DNA from: DAOUJI01 sp965197415 | GTDB lineage: Bacteria > Chloroflexota > Dehalococcoidia > Lucifugimonadales > JAGWBF01 | Assembly: GCA_965197415.1 (NCBI GenBank) | Contig: OZ240207.1 | Location: 2,976,001-3,040,000 of the forward strand | Direction of reading: 5' to 3' | Length of the DNA stretch: 64,000 nucleotides | Shown here: piece after piece, positions 42,653-50,362 of the stretch | How the letters are laid out: each line of letters opens with the position of its first letter | Position numbering within the stretch: position 1 is the first letter of the stretch | Made by a program: the position numbers and the translations under genes | The notes under the pieces: generated by a model | What the model was told of the DNA's origin: nothing | Seen by the model: the letters and a program-made list of their open reading frames with translations, nothing else | Databases searched by the model: none

Positions 42653-42657
42653 AGAGA

Positions 42658-43485
42658 ATGCCGCTTAGGATTCCCAACCCCAAGACTCCCGGCACGCGAA
42701 ACGCGGCTCTTCCCTCTTTCGAGGAGCTGACTACCAAGAAACCCGAGAAGTCCCTGCTCAGTCCCAAGAAGAACGCCGCAGGCCGCAACCGCAGCGGCAG
42801 AATCACGATGCGGCGGCGGGGCGGCGGTTCCAAGAGGATGTACCGGGTCATCGACTTTAAGCGCAACAAAGTGGGTGTCCCCGGCAAAGTGGTATCGGTT
42901 GAGTACGACCCTAATCGTTCGGCTCGCATTGCGCTGATCAACTACGCCGACGGAGAGAAGCGCTACATCCTGGCTCCAGTCGGGCTGAGGATGGGAGACC
43001 GCATCGAGTCTGGCCCCAACGCCGACATCAAGCCCGGAAACACCCTGCCTCTTCGGCACATACCGGCCGGCACCATGGTTCACAACCTGGAGGTGACTCC
43101 CGGACGTGGAGGCCAGCTGGTGCGCAGCGCCGGCGTGGCGGCTCAGGTGCTTTCCCGTGAAGACAAGTACGTGCTCATCAGGCTCCCGTCAGGCGAGGTA
43201 AGGCGTGTGCTGGTGGAATGTCAGGCCACCGTGGGCCAGGTCGGCAACACCGACCACAAGAACATCAAGCTGGGTAAGGCTGGAAAGACCCGGCACCGAG
43301 GCCGCAGGCCGCAGGTGCGAGGCGTGGCGATGACCCCCAGAGACCATCCCCACGGCGGAGGAGAAGGCCGTTCCCCCGTGGGCTTGCCCGGACCCAAAAC
43401 TCCCTGGGGCAAACCCGCCTTGGGATTCAAGACTCGCCGGAAGAAGAAGTCGAGCAGCGGGCTAATCCAGAGGAGGAGGCGCTAG
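42658..43485 (+). CDS. rplB: 50S ribosomal protein L2
   Basis: 275 residues, normal length. GRNRSGRITMRRRGGGSKRMYR, VEYDPNRSARIALINYADGEKRYI, and the C-terminal RGVAMTPRDHPHGGGEGR are the conserved L2 blocks; the last contains the His needed near the peptidyl-transferase centre. The stop shares a base with the GTG of rpsS. Confidence 0.97.
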   Translation: MPLRIPNPKTPGTRNAALPSFEELTTKKPEKSLLSPKKNAAGRNRSGRITMRRRGGGSKRMYRVIDFKRNKVGVPGKVVSVEYDPNRSARIALINYADGEKRYILAPVGLRMGDRIESGPNADIKPGNTLPLRHIPAGTMVHNLEVTPGRGGQLVRSAGVAAQVLSREDKYVLIRLPSGEVRRVLVECQATVGQVGNTDHKNIKLGKAGKTRHRGRRPQVRGVAMTPRDHPHGGGEGRSPVGLPGPKTPWGKPALGFKTRRKKKSSSGLIQRRRR

Positions 43486-43781
43486 TGTCCCGGTCCACTA
43501 AGAAAGGCCCCTACGTACACCCTAAACTGATTAAGAAAGTCCTCGCCGTTCAGGGCGCGGGACTCAACACGGTAATCAGAACGTGGTCGAGAGCGTCCAC
43601 GATCCTGCCGGACATGGTCGGTTTGACCATAGGAGTCCACGACGGACGTCGCCACGTGCCCGTGTACATCACCGAGAACACCGTGGGGCACAAGCTCGGC
43701 GAGTTCGCACCGACGAGGACTTTCAGAGGCCACGTCGCCAGGTCTGAACGCACCAGCAGCAGCCAGGCCAGACGTCGGTAG
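43485..43781 (+). CDS. rpsS: 30S ribosomal protein S19
   Basis: 98 residues from GTG at 43485 (TAGTG overlap). SRSTKKGPYVHPKLIKKV, TWSRASTILPDMVGLTIGVHDGRRHVPVYI and MVGHKLGEFAPTRTFRGH-type blocks identify S19, a 30S head protein that contacts S13. GTG starts in coupled ribosomal genes are common here. Confidence 0.97.
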   Translation: MSRSTKKGPYVHPKLIKKVLAVQGAGLNTVIRTWSRASTILPDMVGLTIGVHDGRRHVPVYITENTVGHKLGEFAPTRTFRGHVARSERTSSSQARRR

Positions 43782-43799
43782 AGAGGGAGAGAAGGACCA

Positions 43800-44141
43800 G
43801 TGCCGGAAGCGAGAGCAACCGCAAGAGGAGTCGGGGCGTCTCCCAAGAGGCTGAAGCCCATCATCGACTTGGTGAGAGGGATGCCCGTGAGCAACGCCAT
43901 CGACACTCTGAACCTTCTCCAGTCGCCGTGGGCCAAGGTTGTGGCCAAAGTCGTGCGTTCGGCGGCCGCAAACGCCGAGAACAACCTGCTGTTGGACCCG
44001 GACGGACTAAAAATCGTGAAAATAGTCGCTGACCAGGCGACGCCTATCAAGAGGTTCCGGCCTCGCGCCCGTGGGCGAATCGGTCGAATCACCAAGAGGT
44101 CGAGCCATGTCACAGTCGTAGTGGATGAGGAGGAGTCCTAA
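43800..44141 (+). CDS. rplV: 50S ribosomal protein L22
   Basis: 113 residues from GTG at 43800. ARATARGVGASPKRLKPIIDLVRG is the usual N-terminal helix, and FRPRARGRIGRITKRSSHVTVVV is the tunnel-lining hairpin. Its TAA shares a base with the rpsC ATG. Confidence 0.96.
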   Translation: MPEARATARGVGASPKRLKPIIDLVRGMPVSNAIDTLNLLQSPWAKVVAKVVRSAAANAENNLLLDPDGLKIVKIVADQATPIKRFRPRARGRIGRITKRSSHVTVVVDEEES

Positions 44142-44893
44142 TGGGCCATAAGACCCATCCCATCGGTTTCCGATTGGGAATAGTCAAAGATTGGCAGACC
44201 CATTGGTATGCTCCCAAGGCAAGCGATTACCGGGAACTGGTCCGCGAAGACTTGAAGATCCGAAGCGAAATCGGCGACGAGTACCAGGGATTCTCCAACG
44301 CAGGCATCGCCAGGGTTGAAATAGACCGAGGCACCCAGGACGTTGTGGTCAACATCCACTCCGCACGTCCCGGAATACTCATTGGCAGAGACGGCGAAAG
44401 GGTCAAGCGGATGCGGGGGCGTCTCGAGAATGTGACCAGCAAGCGCATCCAATTGAATGTAGTGGAGATATCCCAGCCGGAACTCAACGCCTATCTGGTG
44501 GCTCGAAACATAGCCGACCAGCTCCAGCGGAGGGTGTCTTACCGCCGGGCCATCAGGCAATCGGCCCAGCGGGCGATGCAAGCCGGCGCCCAAGGCATAA
44601 AGATAATCGTAAAGGGGCGGATAACCGGGGCAGAAATCGCCCGTCAGGAGAAGTTCATGGAGGGTCGAGTTCCCCTCCACACTCTCCGGGCTGACATCGA
44701 CTACGCCATCGCCGAGGCCCACACGCTAATGGGCCGAATAGGAATCAAGGTGTGGATTTACAACGGGGACATACTTCCTGCGCCTCCCGAGGAGGCGCAG
44801 GAAGAGTTGGAGACCATCGAGGTCACCATTCCTTCCGAAGACCCTGAGGACGCTGCAAAGGAGGCCGAGGATGCTTCAGCCGAAGAGGGTTAA
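44141..44893 (+). CDS. rpsC: 30S ribosomal protein S3
   Basis: 250 residues. GHKTHPIGFRLGIVKDWQTHWYA, the KH motif with ILIGRDGERVKRMR, and the C-terminal RVPLHTLRADIDYAIAEAHT are typical. After the normal end (KVWIYNGDILP) an acidic tail of about 35 residues follows (EEAQEELETIEVTIPSEDPE). S3 forms part of the mRNA entry. rplP begins inside its last 23 nt. Confidence 0.96.
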   Translation: MGHKTHPIGFRLGIVKDWQTHWYAPKASDYRELVREDLKIRSEIGDEYQGFSNAGIARVEIDRGTQDVVVNIHSARPGILIGRDGERVKRMRGRLENVTSKRIQLNVVEISQPELNAYLVARNIADQLQRRVSYRRAIRQSAQRAMQAGAQGIKIIVKGRITGAEIARQEKFMEGRVPLHTLRADIDYAIAEAHTLMGRIGIKVWIYNGDILPAPPEEAQEELETIEVTIPSEDPEDAAKEAEDASAEEG

Positions 44894-45293
44894 ATTTCGG
44901 AAGATGCACCGAGGCCGCATGACCGGCAAGGCCACATCCGGCAACGAGTTGAACTTTGGTGAATTTGGGCTGAAGGCCATGGCCCCGGGGTGGATAACTG
45001 CCAGGCAGATAGAAGCGGCCCGTATTGCCATCACCCACCACCTTAGCCGAGGAGGAAACGTGTGGGTGAGGGCCTTCTCCGACAAGGCCGTGTCCAAGAA
45101 GCCGGCCGAGACACGCATGGGCGGCGGCAAAGCCGCCGTGGACCATTGGGTGGCTGTTGTAAAGCCGGGCCACATCCTTTTCGAGATTGGCGGCATCAGG
45201 GAAGAGCTGGCTGTGGAAGCCCTCAAAAGGGCGGCCCAGAAGCTCCCGATACCTACCAAATCTGTAAGTAGAGAAGGCGCCCTGGCGGCGTAG
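44871..45293 (+). CDS. rplP: 50S ribosomal protein L16
   Basis: 140 residues. MLQPKRVKFRKMHRGRMTGKA at the start and ARIAITHHLSRGGNVWVRAFSDKAVSKKPAETRMGGGKAAVDHWVA in pieces are diagnostic. AAGGAGG inside rpsC drives initiation at the overlapping ATG. L16 lies next to the A-site tRNA elbow. Confidence 0.97.
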   Translation: MLQPKRVKFRKMHRGRMTGKATSGNELNFGEFGLKAMAPGWITARQIEAARIAITHHLSRGGNVWVRAFSDKAVSKKPAETRMGGGKAAVDHWVAVVKPGHILFEIGGIREELAVEALKRAAQKLPIPTKSVSREGALAA

Positions 45294-45328
45294 GCCAGCC
45301 CGCCGGGCCGGAAACGGAGTAGGGTTTA

Positions 45329-45526
45329 GTGAAAGCCCAGGAAATACGAGAACTGACGGACCAGGGCATCCGGGATGAGTTGGAGGGCTCCCAAAAGGAG
45401 CTCCTGAACCTGCGAATTCGTGTCGCCACGAAGCAGCTTAGCAACACCTCTGAGATAGGTCGGGTAAGGAAAAAGATCGCCCGCCTCAATACGGTCCTGA
45501 CGGAACGCCGGTTGGGGGTACAGTGA
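45329..45526 (+). CDS. rpmC: 50S ribosomal protein L29
   Basis: 65 residues from GTG. MKAQEIRELTDQGIRDELEGSQKELLNLRIRVATKQL-like two-helix hairpin is characteristic; a basic VRKKIARLNTVLTERR end follows. L29 is a tunnel-exit neighbour of L23. The stop overlaps the rpsQ start. Confidence 0.94.
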   Translation: MKAQEIRELTDQGIRDELEGSQKELLNLRIRVATKQLSNTSEIGRVRKKIARLNTVLTERRLGVQ

Positions 45527-46065
45527 TGCCTGGCGCCAGGAAAGTTCGTGTAGGAGAAGTGATCAGCGCCAAGATGGACAAGACCGTCGTGGTGGCCGTG
45601 CGGTGGCAGCAACGCAACTTGGTATACAAGAAACCCCGAAGGCGCATCACCAAGCTGTACGCCCACGACAATGAAAACCAGTGCCGCTTGGGAGACATGG
45701 TACGGATTGAAGAGACCCGTCCTCTTTCCCGCACAAAACGATGGCGATTGCTCGAAATCGTTGAACGACGGGAAGTGGCCGAGGTCAAGCCAGTGGAGCT
45801 GGATGAGGGCATCCTGACGGAAGAGGCCGAGGCTGACATCCAGGATGAAGCGGGCTTGGACTACGGCAAACTGGTTGATGAACTGGAAGAGATGTCTGAT
45901 GAAGACCTGGAGGACGACTCCTCCGACGATGAAGACCTGGACGATGACGACTTGGATGAGCCGGAATCGGGCGACGACGAAAGTCAAGCCGATGACGACG
46001 AAACGATGACTGACGAAGAGGAAGAGCCGGGAGAAGAGGCCGAGGAAGAGGAGAAAGAAGAATGA
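45526..46065 (+). CDS. rpsQ: 30S ribosomal protein S17 with a very long acidic tail
   Basis: 179 residues; ordinary S17 is about 85. Residues 1-85 are a normal S17 OB-fold (VGEVISAKMDKTVVVAVRW, then LGDMVRIEETRPLSRTKRWRLLEIVER). The following 90 or so residues are dominated by Asp and Glu, with runs such as DDDDLDEPESGDDE. The frame is open and ends in an overlap with rplN (ATGA), so it is not a frameshift. ATG at 45526 is preferred to the GTG three bases earlier. The role of the tail is unknown. Confidence 0.93.
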   Translation: MPGARKVRVGEVISAKMDKTVVVAVRWQQRNLVYKKPRRRITKLYAHDNENQCRLGDMVRIEETRPLSRTKRWRLLEIVERREVAEVKPVELDEGILTEEAEADIQDEAGLDYGKLVDELEEMSDEDLEDDSSDDEDLDDDDLDEPESGDDESQADDDETMTDEEEEPGEEAEEEEKEE

Positions 46066-46433
46066 TTCAGACCTTTTCTCGCCTGAAGGTAGCCGACAAC
46101 AGCGGCGCCAAAGAAATCATGTGCATTAACATCCCAGGCAGCAGCCGCAGACGGTACGCTGCCATCGGCGACGTCATCGTGGCGACGGTGAAAGAGGCCA
46201 TCCCCATGGGTCAGGTCAAAAAGGGCGAGGTGGTCCGGGCTGTCATCGTCAGGACCGCCAAGTCCCAGCGCCGCCGGGACGGCACCTACGTCAGGTTCGA
46301 CGACAACGCCGCCGTAATCCTGGGCGAGCGTCAGGACAATCCCAGGGGCAGCCGCATCTTTGGACCCGTAGCCAGAGAGCTAAGGGAACGGGGTTTCATG
46401 CGCATCATCTCCCTGGCGCCAGAGGTGGTCTAA
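46062..46433 (+). CDS. rplN: 50S ribosomal protein L14
   Basis: 123 residues. MIQTFSRLKVADNSGAKEIMCI, then GDVIVATVKEAIPMGQVKKGEVVRAVIVRT and RIFGPVARELRERGFMRIISLAPEVV identify L14, which bridges the subunits. The start overlaps the end of rpsQ by 4 nt. Confidence 0.97.
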   Translation: MIQTFSRLKVADNSGAKEIMCINIPGSSRRRYAAIGDVIVATVKEAIPMGQVKKGEVVRAVIVRTAKSQRRRDGTYVRFDDNAAVILGERQDNPRGSRIFGPVARELRERGFMRIISLAPEVV

Positions 46434-46434
46434 G

Positions 46435-46746
46435 ATGAAGATTCGCCGAGGAGATACGGTCCTGGTCGTCGCCGGTAAAGAGAAGGGGCGTCAAGGGCGA
46501 GTGGAAAGGGTGCTGGTTGACAAGAAGCGAGTCGTTGTCGAAGGGGTCAACATGGTGGTGCGCCACGTGCGCCCGACCCCCGGAGTCCGGCAGGCGGGGC
46601 GAGTCCAACAGGAATCGCCTCTCCATGTATCCAACGTAATGCTGATTTGCTCAGGCTGCAACCGCGCCACGCGGGTGCGGCATGGCGTCCTTGAAAACGG
46701 AAGAAAGGTCCGAGTATGTCAACGGTGCGGGGAGACGATAACATAG
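46435..46746 (+). CDS. rplX: 50S ribosomal protein L24
   Basis: 103 residues. The KOW motif RRGDTVLVVAGKEKGRQGRVERVL is followed by VVEGVNMVVRHVRP and a C-terminal CSGCNRATRVRHG...RVCQRCGE segment that can form a zinc ribbon. L24 starts 50S assembly. The start is 1 nt after rplN; rplE begins inside its last 31 nt. Confidence 0.96.
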   Translation: MKIRRGDTVLVVAGKEKGRQGRVERVLVDKKRVVVEGVNMVVRHVRPTPGVRQAGRVQQESPLHVSNVMLICSGCNRATRVRHGVLENGRKVRVCQRCGETIT

Positions 46747-47516
46747 AGGAGCGCCAGGACGCTTCCCCAGAGGAACAGCCCCAGGCCGCCGCGTCTGAGG
46801 CTTCTACGGCGGAGGAACCCAAACCCCGCCAGAGGCGCCAGTCGACCCGGAGCGGAGCTGCCGGAGGCGGGACTGGAGCCAGAGGAGGCCGTCGGCGGGC
46901 GTCTGCGCGGGAAGCGACGCCAGAGCAGTCCGCCGTGGAAGCGGAAGAGGCTGCTCCTGTTGGTCTTCCCACGCCCAGGCTCAAGGAGCTGTGGCGTGAT
47001 GAAGTGGTCCCCACGATGGTGCGGGAGATGGGTTACAAGAACGTCATGCAGGCGCCCCGCATCCACAAGATAGCGCTGAACGTGGGGCTTGGAGAGGCCC
47101 TCACCAACGGACGAGCCATCGAAAGCGCCACCAACGACCTGACGACCATATCGGGACAGAAACCGGTCGTCACCCGGGCACGCAAGTCCATAGCCGGGTT
47201 CAAGCTGAGGGAGGGTAACGCCGTCGGAATCACCGTAACCCTGCGGGGGGACCGGATGTACTACTTCTTCGACCGGCTTGTGAACACGGCGCTGCCCCGA
47301 ATTAGAGACTTCCGAGGTGTGTCGTCCGCCAGCTTTGACGGTCGGGGCAACTATTCCATGGGAATACGCGAGCAAATCATCTTCCCGGAAATCGAGTACA
47401 ATCGGATAGAACGCATCAGGGGCTTCCAAGTTACTATAACCACGACGGCCAAGACCGACGCCGAGGGGTCGATGTTGCTTTCCCTGATGGGAATGCCGTT
47501 TGCGCGTCAGAACTAG
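46716..47516 (+). CDS. rplE: 50S ribosomal protein L5 with an 85-residue N-terminal extension
   Basis: 266 residues; ordinary L5 is about 180. The core starts near PRLKELWRDEVVPTMVREMGYKN and holds KIALNVGLGEA, QKPVVTRARKSIAGFKLREG and SMGIREQIIFPEIEYN. The first 85 residues are low complexity, first Glu/Ala-rich then Arg/Gly-rich (GGGTGARGGRRRAS). The ATG at 46716 has AAAGGT upstream and overlaps rplX; no start with a better site is seen nearer the core. L5 binds 5S rRNA. Confidence 0.92.
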   Translation: MSTVRGDDNIEERQDASPEEQPQAAASEASTAEEPKPRQRRQSTRSGAAGGGTGARGGRRRASAREATPEQSAVEAEEAAPVGLPTPRLKELWRDEVVPTMVREMGYKNVMQAPRIHKIALNVGLGEALTNGRAIESATNDLTTISGQKPVVTRARKSIAGFKLREGNAVGITVTLRGDRMYYFFDRLVNTALPRIRDFRGVSSASFDGRGNYSMGIREQIIFPEIEYNRIERIRGFQVTITTTAKTDAEGSMLLSLMGMPFARQN

Positions 47517-47525
47517 AGGAGACTT

Positions 47526-47711
47526 TTGGCTAAGAAATCGCTAATCGAAAAGTGGAAGCGCACACCGAAGTTTCCGGTGCGGAAATACAACCGGTGCCAC
47601 CGCTGTGGTCGTCCGAGAGCGTTCATACGCTATTTCGGACTGTGCCGCATTTGCATGAGGCAGTTGGCGCTGGTCGGTGAACTGCCTGGCGTGCGCAAGG
47701 CCAGCTGGTAG
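47526..47711 (+). CDS. rpsN: 30S ribosomal protein S14, zinc-binding type
   Basis: 61 residues from TTG with GAGGAGA upstream. AKKSLIEKWKRTPKFPVRKYNRCHRCGRPRAFIRYFGLCRICMRQLA shows the two CxxC pairs of the short type Z form. It binds 16S rRNA in the 30S head. It lies 9 nt after rplE. Confidence 0.95.
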   Translation: MAKKSLIEKWKRTPKFPVRKYNRCHRCGRPRAFIRYFGLCRICMRQLALVGELPGVRKASW

Positions 47712-47722
47712 ACTGGAGAGTT

Positions 47723-48121
47723 ATGCCGGTAACCGATCCCATAGCCGATATGTTAACCAGGATAAGGAACGCTCAGCCGGTGAGGCATGAGTCGGTCACG
47801 ATGCCTGTGTCCAAAATCAAGGTGGCCATAGCCAGGGTTCTGAAGGAAGAAGGATTTATTCGAGACTACGATGTTCTGAGAGGCCAGCCCCAGCCGGTCC
47901 TCAGAATCCATCTGACCTACAGGGAAAACCGGGAACCCGCGATCGGAGGCCTGAAGCGGGTAAGTAAGCCCGGCCTGAGGGTCTACGTCGGCAAAGGGGA
48001 GATCCCCCGGATATATGGAGGCCTGGGCGTCGCAGTCATGTCCACGTCCCAAGGAGTGATGACGGGCCGGCAGGCATGGCGTCAGGGCCTTGGAGGGGAG
48101 CTGCTCTGCTATGTCTGGTAA
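47723..48121 (+). CDS. rpsH: 30S ribosomal protein S8
   Basis: 132 residues. PIADMLTRIRNAQPVRHESV, then KEEGFIRDY and a C-terminal ISTSQGVMT-like VMSTSQGVMTGRQAWRQGLGGELLCYVW are the conserved parts. S8 is an early 30S assembly protein. The last 11 nt overlap rplF. Confidence 0.97.
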   Translation: MPVTDPIADMLTRIRNAQPVRHESVTMPVSKIKVAIARVLKEEGFIRDYDVLRGQPQPVLRIHLTYRENREPAIGGLKRVSKPGLRVYVGKGEIPRIYGGLGVAVMSTSQGVMTGRQAWRQGLGGELLCYVW

Positions 48122-48689
48122 CGAAGGCCGCAACGACAAGACTCTCTCGCGGGTAGGCAGAAAAGCGATCAAGGTCCCCCAGGGAGTCCGGGTGGACCTG
48201 AGCGACGACCAGATCATCGTCCAAGGGCCCAAAGGCTCCCTTACCCAACCCCTCCACTCGGACGTGGTTGTAAGGATGGAAGACGGCGAGATTACCGTGG
48301 AAAGGGTATCGGCCAGGAAGTTTCACAGGTCGCTCCACGGCCTGACCCGCAGCCTGATTGCCAACGCAGTAACCGGAGTCACCGACGGCTACCGGAAGAC
48401 GCTGGAGTTGATGGGTGTCGGGTACAGGGTCCAGCAGACCGGAGAGAGCATCACCCTCAACGTCGGATACAGCCACCCGGTGGAAGTCCAGCCGCTGGAG
48501 GGCGTCACGCTGACCGTCGAGGGCAACAATAGGGTGCACGTTGACGGCATCGACAAGCAGAAGGTGGGTGAGGTGGCGTCCACTATTCGACGGGTGCGGC
48601 CTCCCAACGCCTACAAAGAAAAAGGCATAAAATACGCCGGAGAAGCCCTTCGGCTAAAACCAGGGAAGGCCGCCGCAAGGAAGAGCTAG
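48111..48689 (+). CDS. rplF: 50S ribosomal protein L6
   Basis: 192 residues. LSRVGRKAIKVPQGVRVDL, the first repeat with HGLTRSLIANAVTGVTDGY, and the second with GIDKQKVGEVASTIRRVRPPNAYKEKGIKY are diagnostic. ATG at 48111 is chosen over an upstream TTG at 48090 that lacks a site; GGAGGGG lies 11-14 nt upstream. L6 is near the factor-binding site. Confidence 0.96.
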   Translation: MSGNEGRNDKTLSRVGRKAIKVPQGVRVDLSDDQIIVQGPKGSLTQPLHSDVVVRMEDGEITVERVSARKFHRSLHGLTRSLIANAVTGVTDGYRKTLELMGVGYRVQQTGESITLNVGYSHPVEVQPLEGVTLTVEGNNRVHVDGIDKQKVGEVASTIRRVRPPNAYKEKGIKYAGEALRLKPGKAAARKS

Positions 48690-48712
48690 CAATAAGATAG
48701 AGGCAAACCTGC

Positions 48713-49081
48713 ATGCCAAGAGAAAAGAATCCAAGGGACCTGCGGCTTGCCCGCCATAAGAGGGTCCGCAAGAAGGTGCACGGGACTCCCGAAAGGCCCC
48801 GTCTGTGCGTATTTCGAAGTCTGAAGGGCATCTATGCACAGGTGGTCAACGACGCCGAGGGGCATACCGTCGCCGCGGCGTCAAGCCTGGAACCGGAAAT
48901 CAAAGCCTCGGGATCGGGGCTGTCCAAGACTGAAGTGTCCAAGCTGGTGGGCAAGACCATAGCCCAGCGCACCAAGTCGACGGGAGCTTCAACGGTGGTG
49001 TTTGACCGGGGAGGATACTTGTACCACGGAAGGGTAAAAGCTTTGGCGGACGCTGCCAGAGAGGAAGGTCTCGTTTTCTAA
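48713..49081 (+). CDS. rplR: 50S ribosomal protein L18
   Basis: 122 residues. RKKVHGTPERPRLCVFRSLKGIYAQVVND, KLVGKTIAQR and the C-terminal VVFDRGGYLYHGRVKALADAAREEGL are typical. L18 binds 5S rRNA with L5. The stop directly abuts the rpsE ATG. Confidence 0.97.
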   Translation: MPREKNPRDLRLARHKRVRKKVHGTPERPRLCVFRSLKGIYAQVVNDAEGHTVAAASSLEPEIKASGSGLSKTEVSKLVGKTIAQRTKSTGASTVVFDRGGYLYHGRVKALADAAREEGLVF

Positions 49082-49597
49082 ATGGGTTTTAAGATCCCGG
49101 TAAACAAAGTGGACCCCACTGGCCTCGAGCTGACAGACCGCCTGGTGTTTACGAGACGAATCGCGAAGGTGGTCAAGGGCGGCCGTCACCTAAGGTTCAA
49201 CGGCCTGGTGGTCGTGGGCGATGGTGAAGGAGTTGTGGGAGCTGGTCTGGGGAAGGCCCAGGCGATTCCCGATGCTGTCAGAAAAGGAAACGCCTTGGCG
49301 AGAAAGACCCTCATCAGGGTCCCGCTGAAGGGAAGCACCATACCCCAGGAGACCTACTCCAAGGTGGGCGCCTCCAAAGTCTTGATCAAGCCCGCCCCGG
49401 CTGGTACGGGGATAATCGCCGCCGGAGTTGTCCGGGCCGTTTTGGACTTGGCGGGGGTGAAAGACGCTGTGGCTAAGTCCCTGGGTTCTAGAAATCCCAT
49501 AAACGTAGTGTACGCCACGTTGGACGCGCTCCAGAAGATAAAGGACCCGGTCGAAGAGATGGCCAAGCGCAGAGGAACTAACAGGGAAGCGGCCTAA
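49082..49597 (+). CDS. rpsE: 30S ribosomal protein S5
   Basis: 171 residues. LVFTRRIAKVVKGGRHLRFNGLVVVGDGEGVVGAGLGKA is the double-stranded-RNA-binding-like part, followed by RKTLIRVPLKGSTIPQ and VRAVLDLAGVKDAVAKSLGSRNPINVVYAT. S5 helps decoding accuracy. Starts directly at the rplR stop. Confidence 0.97.
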   Translation: MGFKIPVNKVDPTGLELTDRLVFTRRIAKVVKGGRHLRFNGLVVVGDGEGVVGAGLGKAQAIPDAVRKGNALARKTLIRVPLKGSTIPQETYSKVGASKVLIKPAPAGTGIIAAGVVRAVLDLAGVKDAVAKSLGSRNPINVVYATLDALQKIKDPVEEMAKRRGTNREAA

Positions 49598-49615
49598 GGC
49601 GAAGGATTTGGACAC

Positions 49616-49816
49616 ATGGCTGAAATAAAGATAACTTGGAAGAGAAGCTGCATCGGCCGCAAGAAAAACCAGAGGCGAGTAATAGAGGCGTTGGGGCTTA
49701 AGAGGCTTTCCCATTCGGTCGTGCGGCACGACACTCCCACCATCAGGGGGATGGTGAACGTCGTTCAACATCTGGTGGAAGTTGAGGAGATCAATCCCGA
49801 GACCCCGTCCGACTAG
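49616..49816 (+). CDS. rpmD: 50S ribosomal protein L30
   Basis: 66 residues. AEIKITWKRSCIGRKKNQRRVIEALGLKRLSHSVVRHDTPTIRGMVNVVQHLVEVEE, in parts, fits L30, with the R-x-x-I-x-x-L-G-L-x-x-L core. A 99-nt gap to rplO follows, filled by a 29-codon ORF. Confidence 0.96.
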   Translation: MAEIKITWKRSCIGRKKNQRRVIEALGLKRLSHSVVRHDTPTIRGMVNVVQHLVEVEEINPETPSD

Positions 49817-49829
49817 AGGAAGTTCCTAC

Positions 49830-49919
49830 GTGGGAAGACGTGAAGGGAACGTCCGAGGCTTGGGGAGCCAGGTCAATATAGGCAAGACGAGCACGAAAGG
49901 CAGGCAGTCCAAGAAATGA
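49830..49919 (+). CDS. possible 29-residue basic peptide between L30 and L15
   Basis: GTG-initiated frame of 29 codons, MGRREGNVRGLGSQVNIGKT then STKGRQSKK. AGGAAG lies 8 nt before the start. The TGA overlaps the rplO ATG as ATGA, the same coupling used elsewhere in this operon. It starts 13 nt after rpmD and so fills the gap. With eight Lys/Arg in 29 residues it could contact rRNA. Not recognised as a known ribosomal protein. It may be a translated leader or new small protein, or a chance frame. Confidence 0.5.
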   Translation: MGRREGNVRGLGSQVNIGKTSTKGRQSKK

Positions 49920-50359
49920 TGGAGCATGAGGCAACCCCGGCGCCGGGTTCCCGCCGTAAGCGAAAGCGGATTGGGAGAGGCGACGCCAGCGGCCACGGCA
50001 CCTACGCTGGCCGAGGCATGAAAGGGCAGAAGTCCCGCTCGGGCGGAGGCGTCAGGCCAGGGTTCGAGGGCGGTCAGATGCCTTTGATCAAAGGGCTTCC
50101 CATGAGGAGGGGCTTCACCAACATTTTCAAGACGGAATACCACCTAGTCAAGCTGGAAGAGTTGGGTGGGTTGCCCCAAGACACGGTGATCACTCCCGAG
50201 ACCCTGGTGGGAATGGGTTTTCTCAGGAAGATAAAACATCAAGTCAAAGTTCTGGGCAACGGCGACTTGGGCGTGGCGCTGAAGGTTTCGGCGCACAAGT
50301 TCACCAAGGCGGCGAGGGAGAAGATCGAGGCGGCGGGCGGAAGTGTGGAGGTCCTATAA
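49916..50359 (+). CDS. rplO: 50S ribosomal protein L15
   Basis: 147 residues. PAPGSRRKRKRIGRGDASGHGTYAGRGMKGQKSRSGGG, in parts, and RRGFTNIFKTEY are the conserved Gly-rich N-terminal region. Its ATG has no strong site of its own; translation may be coupled to the small upstream ORF. It ends 3 nt before secY. Confidence 0.96.
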   Translation: MMEHEATPAPGSRRKRKRIGRGDASGHGTYAGRGMKGQKSRSGGGVRPGFEGGQMPLIKGLPMRRGFTNIFKTEYHLVKLEELGGLPQDTVITPETLVGMGFLRKIKHQVKVLGNGDLGVALKVSAHKFTKAAREKIEAAGGSVEVL

Positions 50360-50362
50360 ACC

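Noticed and set aside
45780..46065. S17 acidic tail as a frameshift artefact
   Set aside because: The frame runs straight from the S17 core to a stop that overlaps rplN, and the composition matches tails on L4, S3 and RpoA.
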